Assembly (NCBI GenBank): GCA_015832175.1
Contig: WJXW01000001.1
Location: 1,860,001-1,924,000, forward strand
Length of the DNA: 64,000 nt
Reading direction: 5' to 3'
From: Paraphaeosphaeria minitans
Taxonomy: Eukaryota; Ascomycota; Dothideomycetes; Pleosporales; Didymosphaeriaceae
Shown: piece after piece, positions 14,949 to 26,252 of the stretch
Numbering within the stretch: position 1 is the stretch's first letter
Layout of the letters: every line of letters begins with the position of its first letter
Made by a program: the position numbers and the translations under genes
Notes under the pieces: generated by a model
The model's input: only the letters and a program-made list of their open reading frames with translations
What the model was told of the DNA's origin: nothing
The model's database searches: none

Positions 14949-16167
14949 CTACTCCTCGATTGTCTTCACGCACTCCCAGCCCCCGCTCAGCTTCTCCCTC
15001 CACAGGCTGACTCTGTTGTCTCCGGTGCTGACGGCCAAGACATTGCCGCTCAAGCTCCAGCTGACCCTCCATGCGACGGCTTCGACGTTCAGGACGGTGG
15101 ATTTCCATTCCCCTGTGTCTATTAGCACGTTCCTTTTATTGCACTCTTAATTTTCCTCTTACGTAGATCTGAGGATGTCCAGATGCGCACGGTCTTGTCC
15201 TGGCTCGCTGACGCAATGTACGACTTGGACAGCACAGTCGGCGACCAAGCGACATCGCGCACCCAATCTGTGTGTCCGGGCAGTATCTGCGAGTTCTGGT
15301 AGGACCCGCTCTCGGGGCTGAACTCCCAGAGCTTGACCTGGCAGTCGCTGCCGCCGGTGACGAACCGCCTTGCGTTACCCGCCGCGTTCCCGCTCGCTGT
15401 GATGACCTGTCCGGGCGCGTAGGCAGGTGCCCAACTCACGCTGTTGACGCCCGAGCCGCATGCCTGGAATATCTGGTGCGACCAGTTGTTGTCTTTGAAC
15501 TCAAGGACCGAGACGTTGCCGTCGGAGGATGCGCAGGCGAGGACGCAGCCTGCTTCGTGGGGCGCCCATGCAACGAGGTTGACGGATGCGGAGTGGAGGG
15601 CGACGTCATAGATTTTCTGCCAGGTGCCGTTTTGTTCGCGCCAGATGATGACTTTGCCGTCGTATGAGGAGGAAGCGAGGATGTTGCCATACTTGGGGTG
15701 GGCCCATGCAACGCACCAGACGGCACCTTCGTGTCTGTCGCGCTGTTAGCCGGGTGGCAGACTGACGCAGCCGCGGTTGCCTACCCTTTCAGCGTCTCCA
15801 CCAGTCTGTGCGATTCGCCCTCCACCTCGAAGATCTTGATGGTCTTGTCTGAAGAGCATGTGGCTAACCGTCTGCCGTAGTAGTCGAGGACAGCATCGTG
15901 CTGCATGTCGTTAGTCTCGAGCGAAAGCAAGTCGACGACCCCGTTGCCGCCCGCTGCGGGGTTCGACCGGTGCCTGGTGGAGATGGCGGTGAAAGTGCTC
16001 ATGATGTCCCTATGCTAATAGATGCGTTTGTGTGTGAAGCGGCGTGGTGGTAGACGTACAATCATGTCATCGTGGCCGGCGGAATTGGTTATTACGTTGG
16101 CCTGGAATGGAAGTGGCGCGTTAGCGGCTCAAGTTCGGAAGCTACAATTATGGATGGCACTTACCAT
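14949..16167 (-). CDS. SEC13: COPII coat / nuclear pore WD40 protein Sec13
   Basis: Six-bladed WD40 protein that pairs with Sec31 in COPII coats and with Nup145C in the nuclear pore Y-complex. Five exons: 16167-16165, 16101-16060, 15900-15785, 15734-15163 and 15112-14949, giving 298 aa, the usual size. The first exon encodes only the ATG, which is directly followed by GTAAGT. Exon 2 gives [14 protein letters not shown] and exon 3 continues [20 protein letters not shown], the hallmark Sec13 N-terminus. Later visible blades include [33 protein letters not shown] and the C-terminal blade ending ECVKTIEE. Intron 2 is 159 bp with a CTAAC branch near its end and contains an open stretch with its own ATG (16002), which would wrongly give a different N-terminus if read as coding. 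Third intron 50 bp, fourth 50 bp. Confidence 0.95.
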
Positions 16168-18815
16168 GTTGGTCTGTTTGATGTTTTATGACGGCAAAGG
16201 AGCGGGTGGTGCAGGAGTGGTGTGCAGAGGCGCAATAAGAGCTCGTCGCGGTGTTGGAGCTTGGAGTTGAGATGCTCTGTGGCCTCTGCAAGGGTCCGGA
16301 TACAGATAAGATTAGATCGGACCCCTGTCGTAGTTTAGTCATGCACCTTCCAGAAACATGTTCATCTCAACACCACTCATCTATCGTGATGTCTGAACAT
16401 GGACTTGCAGCATCGTGGGTGCCATGATTTCTCTGCTCGATGCAATGATGAATGGAGCATTTCGACATCTTATTCGCCTAGTGCACTTCAGCAGACCTGC
16501 CTTTCAGGACTGTGTACCATCTGAAACGCCTAACCACACATTACTGCTTCGAAAAAAACTCGCTCTGCTGAAGGAAGCTTCTGGGAACTGCAGCAATCCG
16601 ATGGATCACTCTCGGTTTGCTAATATACTGCGTCGCTTGCCATATTGATAGAATGGTCGCGACTTTCGAACGACCTACGGATCACATCACAATCCACGAC
16701 CATTACAAAACTTCACTTATTACACGATTTGTTTCTTCTTCCCAGTAAAATGCTACCACGACTGTATACGCAGTGGGCCATCCAGGACGTGTCGTGCTCT
16801 GCGCTTTGATGCCGCCCCGACTTGTGTGGAGCAGGCTTACAAGCACGCCATATAGCTTCTTTCAACCTCCCCTCAACATCGCACCGTAGAACGACCAAGC
16901 TACCAAAACCATGGCATCGGAAGCGCGTCCTATATTTCACGGCATTCTAAATCAGAATGATTGCGAACATGGCATTGCCAAAGGTGTTTCGTTCTGCGTC
17001 AGGCAATACGCATCGGCACAAAATTCCCCAGCTCCGGACGGGCTTCCAGGGCAATTGCCGACTACTACATAGTACTTTCGAGCATTTAATGGTAAGATTC
17101 TTCCATCTACGCATGCGCATGCATGATGCCAGCTTCCTGTGTGTCACAAACAGAGACTTGAAGTACCAACTCGGTTCGAGGGTGACCTGGGATCGGTACA
17201 ATTTTGCGCTCACGAGGCCGTTCTTCGTTAGGTACAGAATCTTCCAGTCACACACCGGTGAGGATGCCGATCTCTCTAACCGGACTGCTGAGATGGTCTT
17301 GTCCAGAAGAGGACGACCATGACTTTCATTGAGGGCAGGGTTCGAAATGCCCTCCTCCTCCAGCTCCAAAGGACCACAAGCACACGTGTAGCGACAACGC
17401 CGGTCTGTCCATCGTTCATCTGCTCGAAACGTGCGGAGCCTGTTTCTCCAGCCAAGCTCTTCCCCAGATGATGGCGGGCTCCTTTGAAAGCCCTAGGTTC
17501 ATGCCGTGCCATGCCGGTCGCCAGAAGCACATGCAGCCGAGGAACAGTGCACGGTGTGAGGGGAAGATGCCGAGCCGTTTCGCACACAGTGGTATTCAGC
17601 CACTCGTTGAGGTTACGATCATCGTGCGGCCAGAGGCACCTCCGTCCAGGCGGACGTTGCGTCTGGACCTACCTGCCATCCTATATATGTTTTTGGAGGG
17701 TGTCATTTCAGCCGGCTGCCGGCGTCGCCGCAAGTTGACTGTGCCTTCGGCCGCTGGACTGCATCACGCAAGAACTGCGCATGGGCGAATAGGCAGGCTG
17801 CGGGGGGAGAGGCCGGACGAGCCGATGGAAGGTCCCTTGGGCAACAAGGCGGCCAGAGCCACGCAGTAACGCTGTGGCGTGTTACTGTCGAGACTACCAA
17901 CTAACTGGTGAAGGAAGCTGTCGCTTCATATTGAATCCTGGAGTCTCCAGCCTTAACGGGCAAGGCGGGCCGGAAGAGTGTCCGAGGCGGGTAAAGTAGC
18001 TTGCGGGGTTTGAACGCCCATCCGCATGAAGCTGGCCTCCCTGGCCTGGAGTGTCATCGCCTTTGTGAAAAAGTCCTGCGGTGCGCAGCAGCATGAGACG
18101 GCATCGAATGTTGTTGGCGACAAGAACACCCAGCTCAGCTTTGAGGGTCTCGTACGTGCGCTCCCGTGGTACACTAAGCGCGTTCTCCAGTCTTTCCACC
18201 CCAGCCATTCCCCAAAGCAGCTCGCGCATGTGCATTGCGGAAGGCAAGGGGAATGCAATCGGCGCCACCAGACGCTCGGGCCCACGATTCATGCACCAAT
18301 GTGGCGTCCGGGGATCCGACGCCAGTCTTTCACCTCGACCGGCACGCTCCAAACGTAAGGTAATTCCGGCTCACCCAATCAATATTCCCACCCTCGGTCG
18401 CCATACACAGTACGAAGCAATATTGCGCCCGGACCGTCCAGATGGCAACCGTTCCCAGGGGCCTCGCCGTCTCATTCGCAGCGCCCAGCGGCCGTCGCCC
18501 TCCAAGAGGAAGTTGCGCGAACCGCTCGTCTCCAGCTAGCGATCCTCCTCGCTCTACTGTGTACACAGTGAAAAGCTTTTGCGAATAGCCGCATGTGACC
18601 CCTGGCCGCCCCAGCACGAGCTAGTGACTTGTTTCTGGGGGGAAACCCGGGGCCATCCCGACATGCATTCAATACTTAAAGCGCACCCGGGCGTCCTCCC
18701 TCTTGTCCTGTAGCACGTCTCCGGAATACAAACAGTCGTTTCTAACCTCCGTACCATCATCAAGACCGCTCGCTCGTTCAATCGACGCAACAACACCCCA
18801 CATCAATCACCCAAG
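16168..18815. other. Intergenic region SEC13-CFEM gene
   Basis: About 2.6 kb between a minus-strand and a plus-strand gene, so it should contain both promoters. Frames of 100-150 codons on either strand (for example 16947-17369 minus and 16957-17322 plus) resemble no family I know and overlap each other. A TATA-like ATACTTAAAG lies at about 18672, 144 bp before the CFEM start. No further feature recognised. Confidence 0.45.
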
Positions 18816-19464
18816 ATGAAGACCTTCGTTCCCGCTCTCCTCGTCGCTCTGGCCGGTGTTGCCTCTGCTCAGCTTGCTGACCTGCCTCAGTGCTCGGTAC
18901 GTTTGGACTCATTCAATATGCCATCTTGACTTTGTGACTAACTCGCCACAGCTCCAGTGCTTCCTGACCGCATTGGGCTCAGACGGCTGCTCCGAGCTCA
19001 CCGACTTCAAGTGTCACTGCGAGAAGTCGGATTCCCTCCTCGCCTCGGTAACCCCCTGTGTACACGACGCGTGCACCGCCGACGAGCAGGCCGAGGTCAT
19101 CAAGGGCGTCAAGAACACTTGCGCCTCCGCCGGCGTCACCATTGAGGTGCCCGAGCCCAGCGCAACCGCGGCCCCCGAGTCCTCCTCCGCCGCCATGGAG
19201 TCCAGCGCTGAGGCTTCGTCCACCGAGCCCGCCTCCTCCGCCGCGCCCTCGGCCACCGAGGCAACCTCCTCCTACGAGGTCCCCGCCTCCACCTCCGCCG
19301 CTGCCAGCTCCTCCGTCTCTGCTGTTCCCCTGCCCTCCGCCAACGGCACCGTCCCCAGCTCCACCCCCGCACCTTCCCAGTCCGAATTCCCCGGCGCTGC
19401 TTCCCGCATCGGTGCTGCTGCTGGTCTCGTCGGCGCTGCTGCCTTCGCTGCCTTCGCTTTGTAA
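18816..19464 (+). CDS. CFEM-domain GPI-anchored cell-wall protein
   Basis: Secreted, surface-anchored protein with a fungal CFEM domain; family members bind haem or act in adhesion and virulence-related wall functions. Exons 18816-18896 and 18952-19464 (55-bp intron) give 197 aa. A signal peptide covers about residues 1-18 (MKTFVPALLVALAGVASA). The CFEM domain spans about residues 19-90 with all eight cysteines (C26, C30, C40, C48, C50 and three more in TPC, DAC and NTC); Asp45, just before the C-x-C pair, matches the position used for haem-iron binding in characterised CFEM proteins. Residues about 95-170 are a Ser/Thr/Pro/Ala-rich stalk with one N-glycosylation site (NGT). The C-terminus is a hydrophobic tail (AAAGLVGAAAFAAFAL) typical of GPI attachment. 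Haem binding is inference. Confidence 0.93.
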
Positions 19465-20104
19465 ATACTGCATTAGCGTTGCATTGGCATGACATTGTAT
19501 TGCATGTCACGGTATCACATGAATGACGGCATGGAGGGGATGGGCTGGGATGGGAAACGGGACGTGTACATGGCGCGCGGAGCCCGGTTACGAGATCATT
19601 AATGGACATGCAGCGAGGGGGCGATCTCGTGTACTATACGATTACAAAAGATGGCTTGCGGGTGCAAGTTGGTAGTAATGCATTTTGTGCTCCTCGCCGT
19701 TGCCTCCGTGTCATCGTTTGCCTTGCCATGTGCTTATGTGCTTTCTGCTGTGTAAAGGGGAACAACCACCATCTTACCTACTATGCAGTCATCGCGATAC
19801 CCTCCCTGATTCGTGCATCCTGCCAAGCACCACCTGTTTCGCATAGAACACCTCAACGTCAGCCGCTGCGCACCCATGTCACACGGCATATATCGCATTG
19901 GCGCAACCGACAGGGATGCTGTTCGACCTCGTGCTTCGCAAACGTAAGACGGTGGGTAAGAGTAAGAGACCCCATACCACTCTCCAACACCATATTTACA
20001 ACACCATCTGCCAATTACAAACCAAGACCTGAGACCTCCAGACCTCCGACCGCCCGGACCTCTTTCTACACCAACCACTGCCCCATTCCCCCTCTCCGCC
20101 TCAC
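19465..20104. other. Intergenic spacer
   Basis: Between the CFEM gene and the hydrolase pseudogene, whose 3' ends face each other. No gene, RNA or notable repeat recognised. Confidence 0.5.
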
Positions 20105-20648
20105 TCAAAATCTCTCCAACATCGCCCTCAACGCTTCCTCCTTCTTATTGAAGAACACACTTGTATGCGTATCATCGCTGACCCGATAATCCACCCCTCC
20201 CTTCCCCTGCTCCCCAGCCCTCATCCCCAACTCTGCCGCCATGTAGTCCCCATGGCTGACCGGCACATTCCCATCGTAGCTAAAGCTCTCCTGCCAATGC
20301 CTCCACATCTTTTGGATAGTCCAGTAACTTTCTCCCTGGGTGCGGCGAGCTCAGTCCCAGCCCCGGCCTATCCAGCGCGATGATTCTCGCCCCGTGCTTC
20401 AATCCCATCTCGTGCAAGTAGACGCCCTCGATGCGACATGATGGCAGCCCATGGAAGTAGAAGATAGGCTTGCCAGACAGGTCGCCATACTGTGCGTACC
20501 CCAGCGTGCGGCCGTCTGGCAGCGTGAAGGTGTAGTCGTGATCTTCGCCGGTAGGGTAGCGGCCTGTGGGGCCGCGGAGGGTGATGGACGTGGGGGCAGG
20601 GGCCAGGCTGGATATGAAGTAGTAGAAGAGTGCACGAATGGTGTCCAT
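20105..20648 (-). pseudogene. Alpha/beta-hydrolase pseudogene with internal deletion
   Basis: The first 122 codons (20648-20283) encode the N-terminal half of an alpha/beta-hydrolase: YTFTLPDGRTLGYAQYGD, the oxyanion segment YFHGLPSCR, and LDRPGLGLSSPHPGRKLLDYPKDVEALA. The frame then stops (TAG at about 20280). A different frame, overlapping the junction, encodes the family's C-terminal end: DGNVPVSHGDYMA (acid-residue region) and DDTHTSVFFNKKEEALRAML, with the likely catalytic His in THTS, ending at 20105. The middle of the fold, roughly 150-200 residues with the G-x-S-x-G nucleophile elbow and lid, is missing, and the two halves meet out of frame near 20290-20300. No GT...AG pair of reasonable length repairs the junction. 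It is most simply a deletion pseudogene; an assembly collapse is the alternative. Confidence 0.75.
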
Positions 20649-21543
20649 GGTGTGTCTGGACTAGTTGCTAGTAGGTGGATTGTGGGGCCACAAAAGTGGA
20701 ATCGCACGATGTCGAGAGTCTAGTCGCATGGCAGGAAGTAGGCGTGAGTTAGATATAGGTAAGCATCCCGACCTAAAAGGTCTGAGACGATACAGCACCG
20801 CGTGGTGTTACGGTACAGTGAGGCGATGGTCGTCTGCTGCAAGAAATATTTTGTACTGATCCATAGCTGACCGTTCACAGGTGCGTTCTCCCCGGTTCGA
20901 AGCCTTGAGCTCGGTGGCGCGTACATGTCCGACTTATTCCGAAAGATGTCGGTCGGCAGTCGGTACCTATAAACGGGCGGCGAAGTGCCGTTCTCCCCTA
21001 CGAATAACTTCATGTTGATCAGCACGAGATTATGAGAGAAGGGCAGAATAAGAGTAATGAACTGCTGGGCGTGGCGCGAGCGAAATGTATAAAGTAGGCT
21101 AGTGGGGTAGGTAGCTTCTGCCAGATGCCATAGGCGCACTGCTATCAACGGACGTTTCCGCTTTGACACTACAAGACTTGCGCGCTTGTCTCAGCCTGCA
21201 TTTATCAGCACACGTATCGAAGCAGGTCTGCTCATTCGTGTGGTCGTGAAGAGATTCCTCGCTCATGCCGCCACACGGATTTCCTCCTCGGCTCTTGGGT
21301 GTCAAAGGCGATGACTCCAAGGATAAGTATCCTCTTGAATCTTAACACAATACTCGCCCTATCTTGCTGTGAGATTTCTCACTCCGCCACACTGTCCAAA
21401 TGCTCGAACAACGCCTCGTGTGTTTGCACTGTATGAGACACAGAAACGTCAACGCCAGATACTGCTACACTCCAAAAAGCATCCGTCCACCACACGGCTC
21501 CTACTAGTTATGGGTCCATTCCCGTGGACGAGCTCTGCTTGCG
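20649..21543. other. Intergenic spacer
   Basis: Between the hydrolase pseudogene and the 3' end of the RGS-LOV gene. A minus-strand frame of 149 codons at 20720-21169 has no resemblance to a known family. Nothing else recognised. Confidence 0.45.
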
Positions 21544-23931
21544 TTACGGCGTCGGCGGTCCCACGCCCATCGAAATATTGTGCTTGTGGTGAGGCTCCGA
21601 CTGCTCTCCATCGCGGCTCATGCAACTCGGGGTTCTGCCTGCCGCCGATCGTTCCTGTCTCTCATCGGCATTTAGATCGACCATGGCGAGCCCAGCGTTG
21701 ACCCGTCTCAATCTCATGTCTTCTTCCAGTGATGCTCGGCCATTGCGGGAGGTTCGCTGCCGGGTATAGCTGCTGTCCTCGCCAATTGTGCCTTCTCGTA
21801 TCAGGTAATCTGCGTACAGCTTTTTGCTGGGGTATTGCGCAGCGCTGTGGCCGGAGCTGGACTCGCGGTACGGCCAGGCTTCGCCGGTGAGGTCGCGGCT
21901 TCGGACAATAGGGGGAATATTGTTTCGACGGGCGTTTAGGGTACCGGTGATCTCCTCTTTGTCGACCATGACAATCATGTAGACACCGGGCTTGGAATCC
22001 GATCCAAGCATTGGCGTACACTGGATCCAGCGCGGTCGGCTTTCTAGAGCACTTGGGGGCTCTTGCGTAGCCATGGAGGCATTGTCCGCGAGCGAGCCAT
22101 GCTCATTTAGCCCGGGACCGTGCGTCAACCATGATACTTTGGCTGTGACGCTGGTCCCTTGGGCGAGGGCTTCCCTGAGATCTTTCCTAATATGCTGAGG
22201 ACCTCCGATTCGGTCCATGAATTTGGACTGGGAGAGGCCGGGGATTCGTAGGGCGGGAGAGGTAAAGATGATCCGGAGAGAAGGGTATGGGCGCACAAGG
22301 AGATACTACAAATGTGAGCACGAACAAACTGAGTTACGCGAGAAGACTTACGTTCTGGTAGACACCGGGCAACCTTCCCTCTGGTCCGAATCTCCTTGCT
22401 GGCCATATATTGTCGTCTGCGGTGTCTTCCATACCAATGAAACGTCTGCCTGGACTGGGCATGGGGTGCGTTGACATGCTGTCAACCGAGCTTGTAGAAC
22501 CCGGGCGATTCCTTTGACTCCGCTGCCTGACAATGTTTGCTTCTTCCTCATTGAGTAGGCCCCCCAATTCTCGGAGCTTTTTCAAGGACGATTTGTCCCT
22601 AAAGCCTGCCATACGAGCGACTGCTTTCTCTTGGTCAAAGAGTTGCTTGAGGGACTGTAGTCCCTTTCCACCTTCCAGAAGGCGAGTGATGTCGATTTGA
22701 GCACCAAGGAAATAGCGTACGTGGCCGCGCTGGTCCATGAGTGGAGCCATCATGACCTGGTGATGTTAGAACCCATCATTCAACTGTTATTACAACAAGG
22801 GATGCATTCATACCAAGTTCAAAAAAGGTTGCCCGTTTCGCCTACTGCAGAGAAGTTAGTTGACTGCGCGCAAAGCAGTAACAACACACGTACTAGTTGA
22901 GCAATATCTCACTGATCTCTTGGCCATTAGCCAGTGCAGTAGAGATGCGTTTAACAGCCGACTTCGAGGTCCCGGGGCCTTGTAAAAACCTGCAATTTTT
23001 CCCAATCACATAGTCTTGGTTGTATTGGGTAGTATTGTAGAACTCTGCGGATAGATATCAGTAAGCTGACTAGCTCTTTGGATGGAAGCATCATACCTTG
23101 GGACGCAAAAACGAGCGGGCTGTCAGGTTGATTTGGGTCGCTTAAACAGAACACTTCCGCGAGGCCTTGGACCAGATCCCGCATGAAGGGCGTAGACGTT
23201 TCTGTGATATCTTTCACCAAGCACTCAGATACGACCGTAATCATCCGATACGTAATATATGTGGATAATGCCTCGTTCACTATATCGTCGACAGCTCTCT
23301 GGGCAAAACTTTCGAATTGTGTATCTATGACCGCCGCTTCGCTCTTCACCGACGACGAACGAGATGGCTCCTGAGATTGTGGAGGTTGTGTGACAGATAC
23401 CACGTTGGCCAGGGAGTTTGCGTAGCGTATAGCTGCGAGGGCTTTCTGGGATTCCAGGTAGCGCACGAGAGTCGCAGCAGATTGGGGGCGATGTTTCTCC
23501 AGAAATGAACGAAAGCGTCGGGACTCGTGGGCGTCTTTGAGTATCACATCAAGATGGTCAGCAGAGAATAGTCGTGAGGCGATGTATTCTGCGTTCGCCT
23601 CGGAGACGGCTGGTGGCGGTGGATTTAGGTCGTATGAAGTCAACTCGTCCATCGAAAAGCGGTTCAGCACGTCTGCTGAGAAGCGGTTGCGTGCCGGTTT
23701 ATATGAATAAGCATCCTCCTGTGCTACACTGTCGGTCTTGCCGGAGTCTTCGTAAGTCCTCGAGGAGTTCGCAAAGTCGCTCTGAGGCATCGTGTTGGCC
23801 GTGAGATCCTCGAGCTCTGGCCCGCCCATGTCGTCGTCCTCGAACCTGATGAAGTGCACGCCTGTTGATGCAGATGGCGGATACGTCGGGCTGCTGGGCT
23901 GTTCCCCATGGCCAAGGTCCGTTCCGCCCAT
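21544..23931 (-). CDS. RGS-LOV blue-light photoreceptor
   Basis: Predicted flavin-binding photoreceptor joining an RGS-like helical region to a LOV (PAS) domain, the architecture of the fungal RGS-LOV family that includes Botrytis BcLOV4, in which blue light drives membrane recruitment. Exons 23931-23097, 23044-22894, 22844-22814, 22756-22352 and 22305-21544 join to 727 aa; all five phases agree. Residues about 115-245 form the RGS-like part (SADHLDVILKDAHESRRFRSF onward). The LOV core is about 250-365: VFCLSDPNQPDSPLVFAS, then GKNCRFLQGPGT with the photoactive cysteine at about residue 296, NYRRNGQPFLNLVMMAP, and YFLGAQIDIT. A helical linker follows (MAGFRDKSSLKKLRELGGLLNEEE region), then a C-terminal conserved block and a polar tail. 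The start is the first ATG in the open frame. It is divergent from CKB1, 965 bp apart. Confidence 0.88.
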
Positions 23932-24896
23932 GGTGCGCGCCTTCTTGCAGTAGCTACAATGGTGCCTGCGCGATGACGCATAGACTTCACGTCGAGCCGT
24001 CGAATGGCTTTCTCAAGCACCTAGAAGTGTTAGTTCCGACGGAAACGGACAGTAGATTGGAAGAAGTTTGAAATGGTCTTAAAAGAAGCAATGTAATTTT
24101 ACGTAGATACGGGCCGTTGTATATGAACCCCGGGCCGGAAGACACCTTGCGAAGAAAAGCAAAGCAAGTACCCGCCTATCATACGTCGCGTGGATGCGAT
24201 TCATGACGGAACGAAGACGCGACCTATCTCAGACCATACAAAGCTCAGAGCTGCGAGCCAACAGCGACGCAGAGTTCATCGGAGGTTAATGATCCCATCA
24301 GGCCGCGGGTGCCGGTAAGCGGTTGCTCCATGCGAGAGTGGAGTCACGATCCGGAGGCGGAGGCGTGATCTAGCGATCGCAAACCTATCTGGACGGTCTT
24401 GAGTCTGTTCAGGCCACCCTGCGATCAGTTCTCGGAATCAATGCAAGTAACGAAGGCTTGTCCTCAGATGGCGTACGTGGGCCACTGCGCAAACGCTGGC
24501 TCTAGCTGCTGAGCTTGCCTAATCTGTCACTTTGAGCCGCAGCACCGACTTTTGAGGATTGGACTGTTGCTGGAGAGTTTGCCTGTGGGGTTGATGAAAC
24601 TGGCCTCAAGGCTGGGAAGGCTTTTCATCGTCGCGACAGCAGCAGACTAGCATTGGCAAACGTGGGTGGCCTCCACGGGGAATGGGTAATGTAACAGCTG
24701 AAAAACACCCAGACTAATAACAGGGCTCCGCTGGCTAGCTGCAGTGTGCCGTCGATGATGATGATGGTGCCGTACCGTAGCCCTCCCTTTGTAAGGCTGA
24801 GGTAAATAATATTCGGGCCGGGCGCGGCGCAACGTGTATCCGAACGCACCCCGCCAAGCTTGTCTCGTCCCTCTGCATTCACATCGCGCATTGTTT
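23932..24896. promoter_or_regulatory. Shared divergent promoter of RGS-LOV gene and CKB1
   Basis: The 965 bp between the two start codons holds no gene and should carry both promoters. Five GATC tetramers fall within 24291-24426, including GATCTAGCGATCGC at 24367-24380 and CGATC contexts at 24347 and 24422, where about 0.5 would be expected by chance. White-collar light-response elements in Neurospora are built from imperfect GATC/CGATC repeats, so this is a candidate light-response region. Function is inference. Confidence 0.45.
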
Positions 24897-25890
24897 ATGT
24901 CCGACGCCGGCCAGGGTGTCGCTGCCTCTCCACGCGATCCAGTGCGAGAAAAGGTCCGCGAATTAGTTCCTGGAATCGAGCGCCTCAGCCTGACGTACGG
25001 CGCCATGGACGACTTCAACAGCGAGACCGACAGCGACTACACGAGCTACTGGCGGGACTGGGTGCGCTTATCCATGTGTACCCTTCGCAATGGCTTGTCT
25101 TTCTGACAGGCTACACAGTTTATATCCTCGCGCGGCAACGAGTACTTTTGCGAGATCGACGAAGAGTATCTCACGGACCGCTTTAATCTTACCGGCCTGA
25201 ACACAGAAGTCCAGTACTACCAATATGCCCTCGACCTCGTCACCGATGTCTTCGACTTCGACTGCGACGACGACATGCGCGAACAGATAGAAAAGTCTGC
25301 GCGTCATCTGTACGGCCTGGTGCACGCGCGGTACATAGTCACGACCAGGGGCCTAGCCAAGATGGTATGTCCCGCCGCAGGCTCGCCCACCCAACGTCTG
25401 CGCAAGCACACCATTTAACACGCACCAGCTCGAGAAGTTCAAGAAGTCCGACTTCGGCAAATGCCCGCGCGTCATGTGCGACTCGCAGCCGCTCCTCCCC
25501 ATGGGTCAGTCCGACATGGCCAACTCGTCCCCTGTCAAGCTCTACTGCGCCCGCTGCGAAGACCTCTATAACCCAAAGTCCTCGCGCCACGCTATCATCG
25601 ATGGTGCCTACTTCGGCACCTCCTTCCACAACATCCTCTTCCAGGTCTACCCCATCATGCTGCCGCCCAAGACCCAGCGCCGCTACGAGCCCCGGGTCTT
25701 TGGCTTCAAGGTGCACTCTGCGGCGGCGCTAGCGCGGTGGCAGGCCGACGAGCGGGAGAAGCTGAAGGATAGGCTGAGGGGGGCGCGAATTGAGAGTGGG
25801 TTTGAGGAGGATGAGGCCGAGGCCGAGGAGGAAGACGATGACGAGGAGATGGAGGGGGATGGGTTTGAGGGCGCGACCGTGCAGCAGTAG
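24897..25890 (+). CDS. CKB1: Casein kinase 2 regulatory (beta) subunit
   Basis: Regulatory subunit that dimerises through a zinc finger and docks two CK2 catalytic subunits; in Neurospora CK2, including CKB-1, phosphorylates the clock protein FRQ. Exons 24897-25061, 25119-25364 and 25429-25890 (introns 57 and 64 bp) give 290 aa. The acidic start (FNSETDSDYTSYW) is followed by FISSRGNEYFCEIDEEYLTDRFNLTGL, the helical domain, then the zinc site CPRVMC ... CARC, and the dimer/catalytic-binding part (DGAYFGTSFHNILF, ... YEPRVFGFKVH). The C-terminus is a long acidic tail (EDEAEAEEEDDDEEMEGD). The conserved motif normally reads with a few residues between W and FISSRG; here the intron end at 25118 gives DWFISSRG directly. 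ATG at 24897 is the only upstream ATG in frame. Confidence 0.96.
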
Positions 25891-26252
25891 GACGCGCTGG
25901 AACATATGGGCTCGGCAGGATCAGGGGGAGTTCCGTTGCCAGAGAAACCTATGGAACATGACTAGGCCGGGACAGTACCGGATACCAGGAGCATGGTACG
26001 GCGTCAGGCGCAAAAGGGCTTCGGTCCACCGTGGATTGTTATATTATATTGCATACGCGAACAAACATATCTCGTTCGAAAGGAAGCGAAGGAGAGCCCG
26101 GCCTACGTGTGGATGCCAGTGGGCAGGTTCACGAGACACTATTGTCGTATGCAGTCATAGTGTACGGCGAACAGGCTCAAAACCACGCATCGCAACCCCA
26201 ACCGCCTGTTGCCTGAGATATAGTATCATGGACACTTTGTTCAACCAAAAAC
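25891..26252. other. Convergent 3' spacer CKB1-MIP
   Basis: A 362-bp spacer between the 3' ends of two genes facing each other. Nothing but presumed 3' UTRs. Confidence 0.5.

Noticed and set aside
14566..15150. 194-codon plus-strand frame
   Set aside because: It covers the last SEC13 exon and intron 4 antisense; no family resemblance.
15781..16002. SEC13 N-terminus starting at ATG 16002
   Set aside because: The first part falls inside intron 2; splicing from 16059 to 15901 restores the conserved [15 protein letters not shown] sequence.
16947..17369. 140-codon minus and 121-codon plus frames overlapping each other
   Set aside because: No recognisable motif, no splice support, and the overlap suggests chance open frames.
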